Shown: positions 55,940 to 64,000 of the stretch, in pieces | Numbering within the stretch: the first letter of the stretch is position 1 | Layout of the letters: each line of letters begins with the position of its first letter | From: Roseitalea porphyridii | Lineage (GTDB): Bacteria; Pseudomonadota; Alphaproteobacteria; Rhizobiales; Rhizobiaceae | Direction of reading: 5' to 3' | Assembly (NCBI RefSeq): GCF_004331955.1 | Contig: NZ_CP036532.1 | Coordinates: 1,364,001 to 1,428,000, forward strand | DNA length: 64,000 nucleotides | Translations under genes and position numbers: made by a program | The notes under the pieces: generated by a model | Told to the model about the DNA's origin: nothing | Databases searched by the model: none | The model's input: the letters and a program-made list of their open reading frames with translations, nothing else

Positions 55940-56452
55940 ATGATCAACCAGTCCAACTTCGTGGGCGAACCGCGCACGGAATCCGACGCCGACGCACTGC
56001 GCCGTCTCTACCACGAGACGCTGCAGCTTGTGGAGCGTCTGCATCGGCGCCTGCAGGACGTCGTCAAGGACGAGTTCGACCGGTCGGGCCGCGACGACAT
56101 CAACGCGGTCCAGGCCATCTTGCTGTTCAACATCGGCGACAGCGAACTGACCGCCGGCGAACTGCGCTCGCGCGGCTACTATCTGGGCTCGAACGTATCC
56201 TACAACGTCAAGAAGCTGGCCCAGGAAGGCTTCATCAACCACAGCAAATCCAAGGCCGACAAGCGCTCTGTGCGCATTTCGCTGACCGAAAAGGGCCGGG
56301 AGGTCGCCGAGACGGTGGCGGAACTCTACGAACGTCACATCTCCTCGATCGAGGCGGTCGGCGGCATCAATGCCGAGGAATTCCAGAAGATGAACCGGGC
56401 GATGCAACGCCTCGACCGCTTCTGGAACGACACGATCCTCTATCGCCTCTGA
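55940..56452 (+). CDS. ldtR: MarR-family regulator LdtR
   Basis: 170 residues. A winged-helix regulator with LTAGELRSRGYYLGSNVSYNVKKLAQEGFINHSKSKADKRSVRISLTEKG, the wing of the MarR fold. Its nearest described relative is LdtR of Liberibacter and Sinorhizobium, which controls L,D-transpeptidase genes and osmotic tolerance. The L,D-transpeptidase gene lies 1 kb downstream. GAGG five bases before the ATG at 55940 sets the start; the upstream open frame has no homology. Confidence 0.88.
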   Translation: MINQSNFVGEPRTESDADALRRLYHETLQLVERLHRRLQDVVKDEFDRSGRDDINAVQAILLFNIGDSELTAGELRSRGYYLGSNVSYNVKKLAQEGFINHSKSKADKRSVRISLTEKGREVAETVAELYERHISSIEAVGGINAEEFQKMNRAMQRLDRFWNDTILYRL

Positions 56453-56476
56453 GCCGAAGGCAGGTGTTTGGGCGAG

Positions 56477-56497
56477 GGCCGGGCGCTGCGCCCGGCC
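56477..56497 (+). terminator. Hairpin after ldtR
   Basis: GGCCGGGCG (56477-56485) pairs perfectly with CGCCCGGCC (56489-56497) around a three-base loop, 24 bases after the ldtR stop. The tail TTCGGCG is only slightly T-rich. It also precedes the convergent DUF1295 gene stop. Confidence 0.6.
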
Positions 56498-56524
56498 TTC
56501 GGCGTTCGCAAGGTGCGAAGCGAT

Positions 56525-57349
56525 CTATTCGGCGGGCTGGCGGTGGCGCGTGCCTGCCGACGGCGCGGGCCGGCGGGGCAGAACGAGAAGCGCCGGAACA
56601 CGCTCCATGTAGTCGGCATAGTCGGGCCGGGTCCGCATCATGTGCTGTTCGGTCAAAGGCAGCGAGACGAACCGAATGACGAGCGTCAGCAACGCCGGAC
56701 CGGCGAGCGCCAGCAGGCTGCCGGAGATCGCGAACGCGGCGATGCCGATGCCCCACCACAGGATGATCTCGCCCAGATAGTTGGGATGGCGGCTCATGCC
56801 CCACAGCCCGTCCGTGACCATGCCGGTCTCCGGGCCGGCCGCGCCGGTCACCCGCTTGCCGGTCGCAAGCTGCACGTCGGCGATCCATTCGATCGCAAGT
56901 CCGATGCCGTAGACCGCCATGCCGACGATGAAGCCGATGGTGGCGACTTCCGAGGGGCCTGCCAGAAAGGCCACGTGCAGCGGCGAGGCGATCAGCCAGA
57001 GAAGGACCGCCTGCAACAGGAACACCTTGAAGAGGCTTGCCCACCACCATGACGGGCCGCCGCTCTCGCGCATCGCCCGATAGCGGCCGTCCTCATGTAC
57101 CGAACCGTGATGGCGGCGCACCAGATGGATCGCAAGCCGCGCAGACCATGCCAGCACCGCTGCGAGGAGCACAGCCTGGTAGGTGCCGCCTATCCCGTGG
57201 AACCAGACATGGACCAGAGCGATCACGGAAAATCCGGGGCCCCAATAGTAGTCGATCACGCCGGCATCTTCGGTCAGGACATTAATCAGCCATATTCCTG
57301 TGAAAGCCACACAGGTGAGGGCGAATGTCACGAACAGCGAGGCTTCCAT
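56525..57349 (-). CDS. DUF1295-domain membrane protein (steroid reductase-like)
   Basis: 274 residues with about seven helices. The C-terminal core is diagnostic: TDGLWGMSRHPNYLGEIILWWGIGIAAFA and LTEQHMMRTRPDYADYMERVP belong to DUF1295, related to 3-oxo-5-alpha-steroid 4-dehydrogenases and isoprenylcysteine methyltransferases. The N-terminal part carries DAGVIDYYWGPGF. Substrate unknown, presumably a lipid. It is between ldtR and the L,D-transpeptidase but in the opposite direction, so it is not obviously part of that circuit. Confidence 0.9.
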   Translation of the reverse strand: MEASLFVTFALTCVAFTGIWLINVLTEDAGVIDYYWGPGFSVIALVHVWFHGIGGTYQAVLLAAVLAWSARLAIHLVRRHHGSVHEDGRYRAMRESGGPSWWWASLFKVFLLQAVLLWLIASPLHVAFLAGPSEVATIGFIVGMAVYGIGLAIEWIADVQLATGKRVTGAAGPETGMVTDGLWGMSRHPNYLGEIILWWGIGIAAFAISGSLLALAGPALLTLVIRFVSLPLTEQHMMRTRPDYADYMERVPALLVLPRRPAPSAGTRHRQPAE

Positions 57350-57474
57350 CCGTCGCGCCTTTCGGTCAGCGGGAAACCGGCCTACATGGTTTCCGTTTTG
57401 TTAAGCGGGTGGGGCTATAGCTCGTTCAGACGGTAAACCCCAGGGGCGAACAAACGGGATTACGCGGATCGATC

Positions 57475-58749
57475 ATGAATGGATTGAAATCAACCAGCAG
57501 GCGCGCTTTTCTGAAATCGGCCGGCACGGCGGGCGCCATGGCCGCCTTCACTGGCCATGCGGCGGCACAGTCGTCCATCATGGAGATCCTGCAGTCGCCC
57601 GAACGCGGCAACTGGGATGACCAGTTCGATGCCGCCGGCCAGCGCGTCAGCCGGGTGACCAACACGCGCATGCCCGTGCTCAGCCAGGAAACCGCGTTCC
57701 ACGTCGAGGGCGCGATCGAACGCTACCGCCAGATCGTGGCGAGCGGCGGCTGGCCCCGGGTCAACGCCAACAAGGCGCTCAAGGTCGGCGTCCAGGACAA
57801 TGCCGTGCGCGAACTGCGCCGGCGTCTGATCGTTTCGGGCGACCTGCCGCGCAACGCAGGCGACAGCGCCACCTTCGATACCTTCCTTGACGGGGCGCTC
57901 AAGCGCTATCAGGCCCGCCACGGCATGACCGCCGACGGCGTCGTCGGCAACTACACGCTTGCCGCCCTCAACGTGTCCGCGCCGGTGCGCCTCGGCCAAC
58001 TCGAGACCAACCTCGTCCGTCTGCGTTCCATGTCGGGCTTCCTCGGCGACCGATACGTGATGGTCAACATTCCGGCCGCCCAGATCGAGGCGGTCGAGAA
58101 CGGGCGCGTCGAACAGCGCCACAAGGCCATCGTCGGAAAGACGGACCGGCAGACGCCGATCCTGTCCTCGCGCATTCACGAGGTCATTCTCAATCCGTAC
58201 TGGACCGCGCCCAAGTCGATCATCCGCAAGGACATCATTCCCCTGATGCGCGAGGATCCGACCTATCTGACGCGCAACAAGATCCGCCTGTTCGATCAGC
58301 AGGGCAACGAAGTGCCGCCCGAGATGGTCGACTGGTCGACCGAGGAGGCCGTCGATCTGCGTTTCCGCCAGGATCCGGGCAAGATCAACGCCATGTCCTC
58401 GACCAAGATCAACTTCCACAATCCGCACGCGGTCTACATGCACGACACGCCGCAGCAGAGCCTGTTCGGCCAGTTCATGCGCTTTGAATCGTCGGGCTGC
58501 GTGCGTGTGCACAACATCCAGGAACTGACACTGTGGCTGCTTGAGTCCTCGCCCGGCTGGGACCGCGCGCGGGTCGAGCAGGTGGTCGCCTCCGGCGTCA
58601 ACACCGAGGTTCCGCTGGAAGTGCAGATCCCGGTCTATTTCGTCTACGTCTCCGCTTGGGCGACCGATGGCGGCGTGGTCCACTTCCGCGACGACATATA
58701 CAAGCGCGACGGTGTCGAGGAACTGCAGCTCACCTCGACGACGCTGTAA
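57475..58749 (+). CDS. L,D-transpeptidase (YcbB-like) with peptidoglycan-binding domain and Tat-type signal
   Basis: 424 residues. The N-terminus [20 protein letters not shown] is a twin-arginine-like signal. A PG_binding_1 domain is at about residues 100-160 ([30 protein letters not shown]). The YkuD catalytic domain has [13 protein letters not shown] and SSGCVRVHN with the active Cys (about residue 342). It crosslinks peptidoglycan 3-3 or attaches proteins. The neighbouring MarR-type LdtR is its likely regulator. ATG at 57475. Confidence 0.93.
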   Translation: MNGLKSTSRRAFLKSAGTAGAMAAFTGHAAAQSSIMEILQSPERGNWDDQFDAAGQRVSRVTNTRMPVLSQETAFHVEGAIERYRQIVASGGWPRVNANKALKVGVQDNAVRELRRRLIVSGDLPRNAGDSATFDTFLDGALKRYQARHGMTADGVVGNYTLAALNVSAPVRLGQLETNLVRLRSMSGFLGDRYVMVNIPAAQIEAVENGRVEQRHKAIVGKTDRQTPILSSRIHEVILNPYWTAPKSIIRKDIIPLMREDPTYLTRNKIRLFDQQGNEVPPEMVDWSTEEAVDLRFRQDPGKINAMSSTKINFHNPHAVYMHDTPQQSLFGQFMRFESSGCVRVHNIQELTLWLLESSPGWDRARVEQVVASGVNTEVPLEVQIPVYFVYVSAWATDGGVVHFRDDIYKRDGVEELQLTSTTL

Positions 58750-58776
58750 CCGGCCTTTCGGCCGCAAGTCTGACAA

Positions 58777-58798
58777 GGGGCCCACGTGGCCCCTTTTT
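58777..58798 (+). terminator. Rho-independent terminator after the L,D-transpeptidase
   Basis: GGGGCC (58777-58782) pairs with GGCCCC (58788-58793) around a five-base loop, followed by TTTTT (58794-58798). A second weaker hairpin (GGCC-TTTC-GGCC) lies just after the stop. Confidence 0.85.
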
Positions 58799-58913
58799 CG
58801 ATGCTGCGTCCATTGTTCACATTGCGTCATCGGCGGTCCCGGCGGGACATGACAGCCACAGGCGCCCATGGTATGGCGCCGCTTTGCGACCCCAACACCG
58901 CCGAGGACCGCCC

Positions 58914-60230
58914 ATGTCGACCGACAGCGCCGCCGCGCCGCACCTTTCCGATGCCTTTTTCGGCGACGATCTCGCCAGCTGCGACCCCGAGATCGCCGGC
59001 GCGATCGGCAAGGAGCTGGGGCGTCAGCAACAGGAAATCGAGCTGATCGCATCCGAGAACATCGTCTCGCGCGCCGTGCTCGAGGCGCAGGGCTCGGTGA
59101 TGACCAACAAATATGCCGAGGGCTATCCGGGCCGGCGCTATTATGGCGGCTGCCAGTATGTCGACATCGCCGAGGAACTGGCGATCGACCGCGCGAAGGA
59201 ACTGTTCGGCTGCGGCTTCGCCAACGTCCAGCCCAATTCGGGCAGCCAGGCGAACCAGGCGGTGATGCTCGCGCTCGCCAAGCCCGGCGACACGATCCTG
59301 GGCATGAGTCTGGACGCCGGCGGCCACCTCACGCACGGCGCCCGGCCCAACATGTCGGGCAAATGGTTCAACGCGGTCCAGTACGGGCTCGACCTCGACA
59401 CCGGCCTGATCGACTACGACCAGGTCGCCGCGCTTGCCGAAGAGCACAAGCCGCGCCTGATCATCGCTGGCGGCTCGGCCTATTCGCGTGTCATCGACTT
59501 CGCCCGCTTCCGGAAGATCGCCGATGCCGTCGGCGCCCATCTGTGGGTCGACATGGCGCATTTCGCCGGTCTGGTCGCGGCGGGCGTGCATCCGAGCCCC
59601 TTCCCGCATGCCCATGTCGCGACGACGACCACGCACAAGACACTGCGCGGCCCGCGCGGCGGCATGGTGCTGACCAACGACGAGGACATCGCCAAGAAGA
59701 TCAATTCGGCCGTCTTCCCGGGCCTTCAGGGCGGACCGCTGATGCACGTGATCGCCGCCAAGGCCGTCGCATTCGGCGAGGCGCTTCAGCCCGAGTTCAA
59801 GAGCTACATGAACGCGGTGGCCGAGAACGCCAAGGTTCTGGCCCAGACCGTGATCGAAGGCGGCATGGAGATCGTCTCGGGTGGCACCGACACGCACCTG
59901 ATGCTGGTCGATCTGCGCCCCAAGGGCGTCACCGGCAAGGCCGCCGAGACCGCGCTCGGCCGCGCCTTCATCACCTGCAACAAGAACGGCGTGCCGAACG
60001 ATCCGCAAAAGCCGGCCATCACCTCGGGCATCCGGCTGGGCACGCCGGCGGCGACGACGCGCGGTTTCGGCCCGGCCGAGTTCCGCGAGGTCGGCCGGCT
60101 GATCGTTCGCGTGGTCGACGGACTTGCGCAGGCCGGCGATGAGGGTGATACGTCCGGCATCGAGGACGCGGTCAAGGCCGAGGTCGTCGAACTGACGCGG
60201 CGCTTTCCGATCTATCCGCATCTGAACTGA
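58914..60230 (+). CDS. glyA: Serine hydroxymethyltransferase
   Basis: 438 residues. GlyA moves the serine hydroxymethyl group to THF, giving glycine and methylene-THF. The PLP lysine is in [14 protein letters not shown] (about residue 243); also seen are [36 protein letters not shown]-type GGHLTHG and [17 protein letters not shown] at 58914 with GAGGA upstream; the upstream open frame is unlike the family. The following 13-base gap leads to nrdR. Confidence 0.98.
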   Translation: MSTDSAAAPHLSDAFFGDDLASCDPEIAGAIGKELGRQQQEIELIASENIVSRAVLEAQGSVMTNKYAEGYPGRRYYGGCQYVDIAEELAIDRAKELFGCGFANVQPNSGSQANQAVMLALAKPGDTILGMSLDAGGHLTHGARPNMSGKWFNAVQYGLDLDTGLIDYDQVAALAEEHKPRLIIAGGSAYSRVIDFARFRKIADAVGAHLWVDMAHFAGLVAAGVHPSPFPHAHVATTTTHKTLRGPRGGMVLTNDEDIAKKINSAVFPGLQGGPLMHVIAAKAVAFGEALQPEFKSYMNAVAENAKVLAQTVIEGGMEIVSGGTDTHLMLVDLRPKGVTGKAAETALGRAFITCNKNGVPNDPQKPAITSGIRLGTPAATTRGFGPAEFREVGRLIVRVVDGLAQAGDEGDTSGIEDAVKAEVVELTRRFPIYPHLN

Positions 60231-60243
60231 GGAGTGCCGGGCC

Positions 60244-60732
60244 GTGCGCTGCCCGTTCTGCCATACCGAAAACACCGCCGTGAAGGACAGCCGTCCCGCC
60301 GAGGACGGCACGGTGATCCGCCGCCGGCGCGTCTGCGCCGATTGCGGTGGCCGCTTCACCACCTTCGAGCGCGTGCAGCTGCGCGAACTGTTCGTCATCA
60401 AGAAGAACGGCCGCAAGGTGCCGTTCGACCGCGACAAGCTGGCCCGGTCCTTCGAGGTCGCCCTGCGCAAGCGGCCGGTCGAGCAGGAGCGCGTCGAGCG
60501 CGCCGTCTCGGCGATCGTGCGTCAGCTCGAAAGCTCAGGCGAACAGGACATCCACGCCGACGAGATCGGCACGATGGTCATGGAAGCGCTCAAGCGCATG
60601 GATGAGGTCGCCTTCGTGCGCTTCGCCTCGGTCTACAAGGACTTCCGCGACCCGCAGGACTTCGCCGACCTGCTCGGCGAGATCGCCGGGCCGGACGTCG
60701 ACCCCGACCCCGTGGCCGATGCCGCCGAGTGA
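60244..60732 (+). CDS. nrdR: Transcriptional repressor NrdR
   Basis: 162 residues. NrdR represses ribonucleotide-reductase genes with ATP/dATP as signals. The zinc ribbon has CPFC (residues 3-6) and CADCGGRF (about 31-37); the ATP-cone is at about residues 49-139 ([20 protein letters not shown]). Start GTG at 60244. It sits between glyA and ribD, the usual alphaproteobacterial order. Complete. Confidence 0.97.
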   Translation: MRCPFCHTENTAVKDSRPAEDGTVIRRRRVCADCGGRFTTFERVQLRELFVIKKNGRKVPFDRDKLARSFEVALRKRPVEQERVERAVSAIVRQLESSGEQDIHADEIGTMVMEALKRMDEVAFVRFASVYKDFRDPQDFADLLGEIAGPDVDPDPVADAAE

Positions 60733-60742
60733 TACCGGCTCC

Positions 60743-61825
60743 ATGACGGCCGACGATGCGCGCTTTCTGAGGGCCGCGTTGCGCTATGCCCGTTGGCATC
60801 TGGGCCGCACCGGCACCAACCCCTCCGTCGCCACGCTGATCGTATCAGACGGCGCGATCGTCGGGCGCGGCATCACCGCGATCGGCGGCCGTCCGCATGC
60901 CGAAACGATCGCGCTCGAAGAAGCAGGCGCGGCCGCGCGCGGCGCGACCGCCTATGTCACGCTCGAACCCTGCGCCCATCATGGCCGCACGCCGCCCTGC
61001 GCCGAAGCGCTCGTCGCGGCGGGAGTCGCGCGCGTCATCGCCGCCGTCTCCGATCCGGATGAACGGGTCTCCGGCAGGGGGTATGCGATCCTGCGCGAGG
61101 GAGGCATTGCCGTGCTCGCCGACTGCGACCCCGCCGGCGCTGGCGACGTGCTCGGCGCCTATCTGACTCGGTCATCGAAAAAACGCGCGCAAGTGACTCT
61201 GAAGCTTGCCGTTTCCGCCGACGGCATGGTCGGCCGCAAGGGCGCCGGCCAGGTGGCGATCACCGGCGCGGTCGCGCGCGCCCAGGCGCACCGCATGCGC
61301 GCCGAACACGATGCGATCCTCGTGGGCATCGGCACGGTACTGGAGGACGACCCGGAACTGACCTGCCGGCTCGAGGGCATGGAACCGCGCTCGCCGCGCC
61401 GGATCGTGCTGGACACCGATGCGCGCCTGCCGCTTGGCTCGAAGCTGGTGGCTGGCGCCGCCATGCCGCCGGTTCATGTCGCGACCGCCGACCCCTTGTC
61501 CGACCGGGCGCGTGCGCTCGCCGAAAGGGGCGTGCGGCTGATCGCCAGCGAGACGGTGGACGGACGCATCGCGTTGCCCGAACTGGTCGAGGATCTGGCA
61601 GCGCTCGGCATCGCCAGCGTCATGGTCGAGGGCGGCGCAGCCGTCGCGCGGGCCTTTCTTCAGGAGGGACTCGTCGACCGCATCGCCCTGTTCGAAAGCG
61701 ATGTGCTGGTGGGCGAGGGCGGCATCGCCGCGCCGTTCACGGGCGAAACCCTGCCCGCCGGGTTTGCGGTTGCGCGCCGGGCGGTCTATGGCGCCGACCG
61801 GTTCATGCTTGCGGAGCGCCCCTGA
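60743..61825 (+). CDS. ribD: Bifunctional riboflavin deaminase/reductase RibD
   Basis: 360 residues. N-terminal deaminase with GRPHAETIAL (zinc His and catalytic Glu, about residue 50) and EPCAHHGRTPPC (zinc cysteines), then a reductase domain (KLAVSADGMVGRKGAGQVAIT, VMVEGGAAVARAFL). It performs the second and third steps of riboflavin synthesis. The stop overlaps the ribE start as TGATG. The nrdR stop is ten bases upstream. Confidence 0.97.
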   Translation: MTADDARFLRAALRYARWHLGRTGTNPSVATLIVSDGAIVGRGITAIGGRPHAETIALEEAGAAARGATAYVTLEPCAHHGRTPPCAEALVAAGVARVIAAVSDPDERVSGRGYAILREGGIAVLADCDPAGAGDVLGAYLTRSSKKRAQVTLKLAVSADGMVGRKGAGQVAITGAVARAQAHRMRAEHDAILVGIGTVLEDDPELTCRLEGMEPRSPRRIVLDTDARLPLGSKLVAGAAMPPVHVATADPLSDRARALAERGVRLIASETVDGRIALPELVEDLAALGIASVMVEGGAAVARAFLQEGLVDRIALFESDVLVGEGGIAAPFTGETLPAGFAVARRAVYGADRFMLAERP

Positions 61826-62451
61826 TGTTCACCGGGATCGTCACAGATATCGGCGAGGTGATCGCCGCCACCGACCTGCCCGAGGGCCGGCGCTTCCGGA
61901 TCGCCACGGCCTACGACTCCGCGACGATCGCCATCGGCGCCTCGATCGCCTGCGCCGGCGTCTGCCTGACCGTGACCGGGCTGCCCGAGCCCGGCAACGA
62001 TGCGCGCTGGTTCGAGGTGGAAGCCTGGGAGGAAGCGCTGCGCCTGACCAGCGCCGGCAAGTGGGCAGCCGGAACGCGGCTCAATCTCGAACGGGCGCTG
62101 AGGGCGGGGGACGAATATGGCGGGCACATGGTCTCGGGCCATGTCGACGCGATGGCGACGATCACCGAGACCCGCGTCGAGGGCGATGCGGTGCGCTTCA
62201 TCCTCGTCGCGCCCCATGCGCTGATGCGGTTCATCGCGCCCAAGGGGTCGGTGGCGCTCGACGGCACTTCGCTGACCGTGAACGGTGTCGAGGATGATCG
62301 GTTCGATGTCTTGCTGATCCGCCATTCGCTCGAGGTGACGACCTGGGGCGAGCGGAAAGCGGGCGATGCGGTCAACCTCGAGATCGACCCGATCGCGCGT
62401 TATGTCGCGCACTATGCCGACCGGCTTGCGGCGGCCGGCACAAAGGCGTAG
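61825..62451 (+). CDS. ribE: Riboflavin synthase (alpha chain)
   Basis: 208 residues made of two lumazine-binding repeats. The [13 protein letters not shown]-terminus and the [21 protein letters not shown] and [10 protein letters not shown] blocks are diagnostic. It dismutates two lumazines to riboflavin. It starts in the ribD stop codon and lies 43 bases before ribH. Confidence 0.97.
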   Translation: MFTGIVTDIGEVIAATDLPEGRRFRIATAYDSATIAIGASIACAGVCLTVTGLPEPGNDARWFEVEAWEEALRLTSAGKWAAGTRLNLERALRAGDEYGGHMVSGHVDAMATITETRVEGDAVRFILVAPHALMRFIAPKGSVALDGTSLTVNGVEDDRFDVLLIRHSLEVTTWGERKAGDAVNLEIDPIARYVAHYADRLAAAGTKA

Positions 62452-62494
62452 GGCACGGCCAAAACAGCCATCGGCGCAAGGCCGCACCGTTCCC

Positions 62495-62938
62495 ATGAGT
62501 TCCGACAAGCCACATATCCTGATCGTCGAGGCGCGCTTTTACGACGACATGTCCGACGCGCTGCTCGATGGCGCCCGGCACGCGCTCGAAGCGGCCGGCG
62601 CGACCTTCGATGTCGTCACCGTGCCCGGCGCGCTCGAGATCCCCGCCGCGATCGCGTTCGCGCGCGCCGGCCGCACGATCTATGACGGCTATGTCGCGCT
62701 CGGCATGGTCATTCGCGGCGAAACCTATCATTTCGAGCTGGTCTGCAACGAATCCGCGCGCGGACTGACCGATCTGGCCATCGCCGACAAGCTCGCCATC
62801 GGCAACGGTATCATGACCGTCGAGAATGCCGAACAGGGCTGGGCCCGCGCCGACCGCAACCGCAAGGACAAGGGTGGCGCCGCCGCGCGGGCCGCGCTCG
62901 CCATGATCGGCCTGCGCGAAAGGCTCGGCACACGATGA
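62495..62938 (+). CDS. ribH: 6,7-dimethyl-8-ribityllumazine synthase
   Basis: 147 residues, compact member of the family. [53 protein letters not shown] and [14 protein letters not shown] mark active-site segments (His in TYHFELV). It forms lumazine from ribitylaminouracil and dihydroxybutanone phosphate; no ribB/ribA gene is in this window. The stop overlaps nusB as ATGA. Confidence 0.96.
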   Translation: MSSDKPHILIVEARFYDDMSDALLDGARHALEAAGATFDVVTVPGALEIPAAIAFARAGRTIYDGYVALGMVIRGETYHFELVCNESARGLTDLAIADKLAIGNGIMTVENAEQGWARADRNRKDKGGAAARAALAMIGLRERLGTR

Positions 62939-63405
62939 GCGCGGACGCACCAAGGCTCAAGGCCGCCAACAAGCGCGGCGCCGCCCGCCTCGGCGCGGTG
63001 CAGGCGCTCTATCAGATGGACATGTCTGGCTCGGGCGTGCTGGAGACGGCGGCCGAATATGAAACCTTCCGGCTCGGCCAGGAGATCGACGGCGTCAGGT
63101 ATCGCGATGCCGATGCGGCCTGGTTCCGCGCCATCCTGTCGGGCGTGGTCGCCGAGCAGACACGGCTCGATCCGGTCGTGCGCGACTCGCTGTCCGAGGA
63201 CTGGCCGCTGTCGCGGCTCGACGGCACGCTGCGCGCCATCCTGCGCGCCGGCGCCTGGGAGCTGATCCACCGCAAGGATGTGCCGGTCGCCGTCGTCGTG
63301 ACTGAATATGTCGACATCGCGCACGCCTTCTTCGAGGACGGCGAGGAGCCGCGCATGGTCAATGCCGTGCTCGACCGCATCGCGCGCCGGACGAGGGCGG
63401 CATGA
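62935..63405 (+). CDS. nusB: Transcription antitermination factor NusB
   Basis: 156 residues. NusB with NusE binds boxA RNA in rRNA operons. The sequence has [18 protein letters not shown] near the start, [50 protein letters not shown] near the end, the usual conserved C-terminal helices. The start overlaps ribH and its stop overlaps the next gene as ATGA, so it is the last stretch of one operon. Confidence 0.97.
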   Translation: MSADAPRLKAANKRGAARLGAVQALYQMDMSGSGVLETAAEYETFRLGQEIDGVRYRDADAAWFRAILSGVVAEQTRLDPVVRDSLSEDWPLSRLDGTLRAILRAGAWELIHRKDVPVAVVVTEYVDIAHAFFEDGEEPRMVNAVLDRIARRTRAA

Positions 63406-64000
63406 GCGCCGGGGGACACAGGATGTCCGCCACGGCGCCAAGCGCGCCGGTCGCCGATCTGAGCTTTGCCAAGCGCACCACGCTGACCATCGCCGCCTCG
63501 CAGGCGATCGTCGGCGCCGCGGCCCCGGTCGCGATCTCCATGGGCGGGCTTGCCGGCCACTATCTGCTCGGGGCCGACAAGACGCTGTCGACGCTGCCCG
63601 TCACCGGTTTCAATATCGGCGTGGCGCTCGGCGCGCTTCCGGCCGCCATGCTGATGCGCGCGGTCGGCCGCCGCAACGGCTTCGTGTCGGGCGCAATGGT
63701 CACCGCCCTCGGCGGCGCGATCGCCGCGCTCGGCCTGTTCGAGACCAGCTTCTGGCTGTTTGCCACCGGGCTTCTGGTGATCGGCCTTGGCGGCGCGTTC
63801 GTCCAGCAATACCGCTTCGCGGCCGCCGACGCCTCGCCGAAGATCTTCAAGCCCAAGGCGATCTCCTGGGTGCTGGGCGGCGGCGTCTTCGCCGCCATCA
63901 TCGGCCCGCAGGCGGTCATCCACACCAAGAACCTGTTTGCGCCGGTCGAATTCGCGGGCGCCTTCGTCGCCGTGATCGGTCTTGGCCTGCTGGGCGCGCT
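63402..64000 (+). CDS. MFS transporter, cut by window end
   Basis: An open frame from ATG 63402 (ATGA overlap with nusB) to the last base, with no stop, encodes about 200 residues. A second start at 63423 follows GGGGGACACAGG. Six helices are visible ([86 protein letters not shown], then [13 protein letters not shown]), with the MFS loop 2-3 region around [15 protein letters not shown]. The substrate is unknown. Placement directly after nusB is common in Rhizobiales. Confidence 0.85.
   Translation, partial: MSAGGHRMSATAPSAPVADLSFAKRTTLTIAASQAIVGAAAPVAISMGGLAGHYLLGADKTLSTLPVTGFNIGVALGALPAAMLMRAVGRRNGFVSGAMVTALGGAIAALGLFETSFWLFATGLLVIGLGGAFVQQYRFAAADASPKIFKPKAISWVLGGGVFAAIIGPQAVIHTKNLFAPVEFAGAFVAVIGLGLLGA

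Noticed and set aside
58799-58913. Glycine or other riboswitch ahead of glyA
   Set aside because: The 115-base spacer shows no conserved paired elements that I recognise.
58827-60470. 547-codon frame antisense to glyA and nrdR
   Set aside because: No motif; both genes on the plus strand are certain.
60733-60742. FMN riboswitch ahead of ribD
   Set aside because: The gap between nrdR and ribD is ten bases and no riboswitch sequence fits; the rib genes are expressed from an upstream promoter.

Overview
The window is a high-GC (about two-thirds G+C), densely coded chromosomal segment of an alphaproteobacterium, most likely a marine or environmental member of the Hyphomicrobiales (Rhizobiales). 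That placement is inferred from conserved gene neighbourhoods: purM-purN beside a CDP-alcohol phosphatidyltransferase, a PerM-type transporter, hdaA, ppk and ppx; the MarR-type regulator LdtR beside an L,D-transpeptidase; glyA-nrdR-ribD-ribE-ribH-nusB; an ArsR-methyltransferase fusion before metF; and an Omp25-like beta-barrel. No rRNA, tRNA, prophage, insertion sequence or CRISPR array was seen. No gene-free gap exceeds 300 bases; the longest (16360-16633 and 21374-21635) hold only divergent promoter space and one hairpin.

Layout. 1-4.2 kb: the 3' end of an outer-membrane protein, then a minus-strand run (purM, purN, a secreted protein, an RNase T2 lipoprotein, a GST). 4.3-10.6 kb: plus-strand phospholipid synthase, PerM, HdaA, polyphosphate kinase and exopolyphosphatase. 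10.6-18.8 kb: RNase D, MFS, AspRS, a periplasmic protein, an esterase, an SDR and a MOSC protein. 18.8-24.8 kb: DUF2293, ArsR-methyltransferase plus metF, two tiny membrane proteins, a GH25 lysozyme lipoprotein, a beta-lactamase-fold hydrolase and a LysE exporter. 24.9-26.5 kb: a compact curli-like cluster with two curlin-repeat proteins around a CsgH-like lipoprotein. 26.6-29.4 kb: a MarR regulator divergent from an EF-hand protein and a cytochrome b561, facing a di-haem peroxidase. 29.5-33.4 kb: a fused HyuA-HyuB hydantoinase/5-oxoprolinase that carries two palindromic repeat elements inserted in frame. 33.6-37.6 kb: envelope lipoproteins, a DjlA-like co-chaperone, an amidase and a lytic transglycosylase. 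37.7-44.9 kb: a NarL-type regulator, parC, mscL and a symporter-fused hybrid histidine kinase. 45-47.4 kb: a second GH25 lysozyme, a glutamine amidotransferase and a BrnT/BrnA toxin-antitoxin pair. 47.5-52.8 kb: a GntR-controlled flavin monooxygenase cassette with tandem EamA transporters. 52.8-58.8 kb: Bpt, RDD, HemB, DUF6163-like, LdtR, DUF1295 and an L,D-transpeptidase. 58.9-64 kb: glyA, nrdR, riboflavin synthesis, nusB and a truncated MFS gene.

Most of the window is housekeeping. Peptidoglycan functions recur (two GH25 enzymes, an AmpD-like amidase, a lytic transglycosylase, an L,D-transpeptidase and its likely regulator). The stretches most worth a second look are the in-frame palindromic insertions, the curli-like cluster with no secretion pore nearby, the EF-hand/cytochrome b561/peroxidase group under a MarR operator, the monooxygenase cassette, the symporter-kinase, and several start codons and small genes that automatic annotation often misses.
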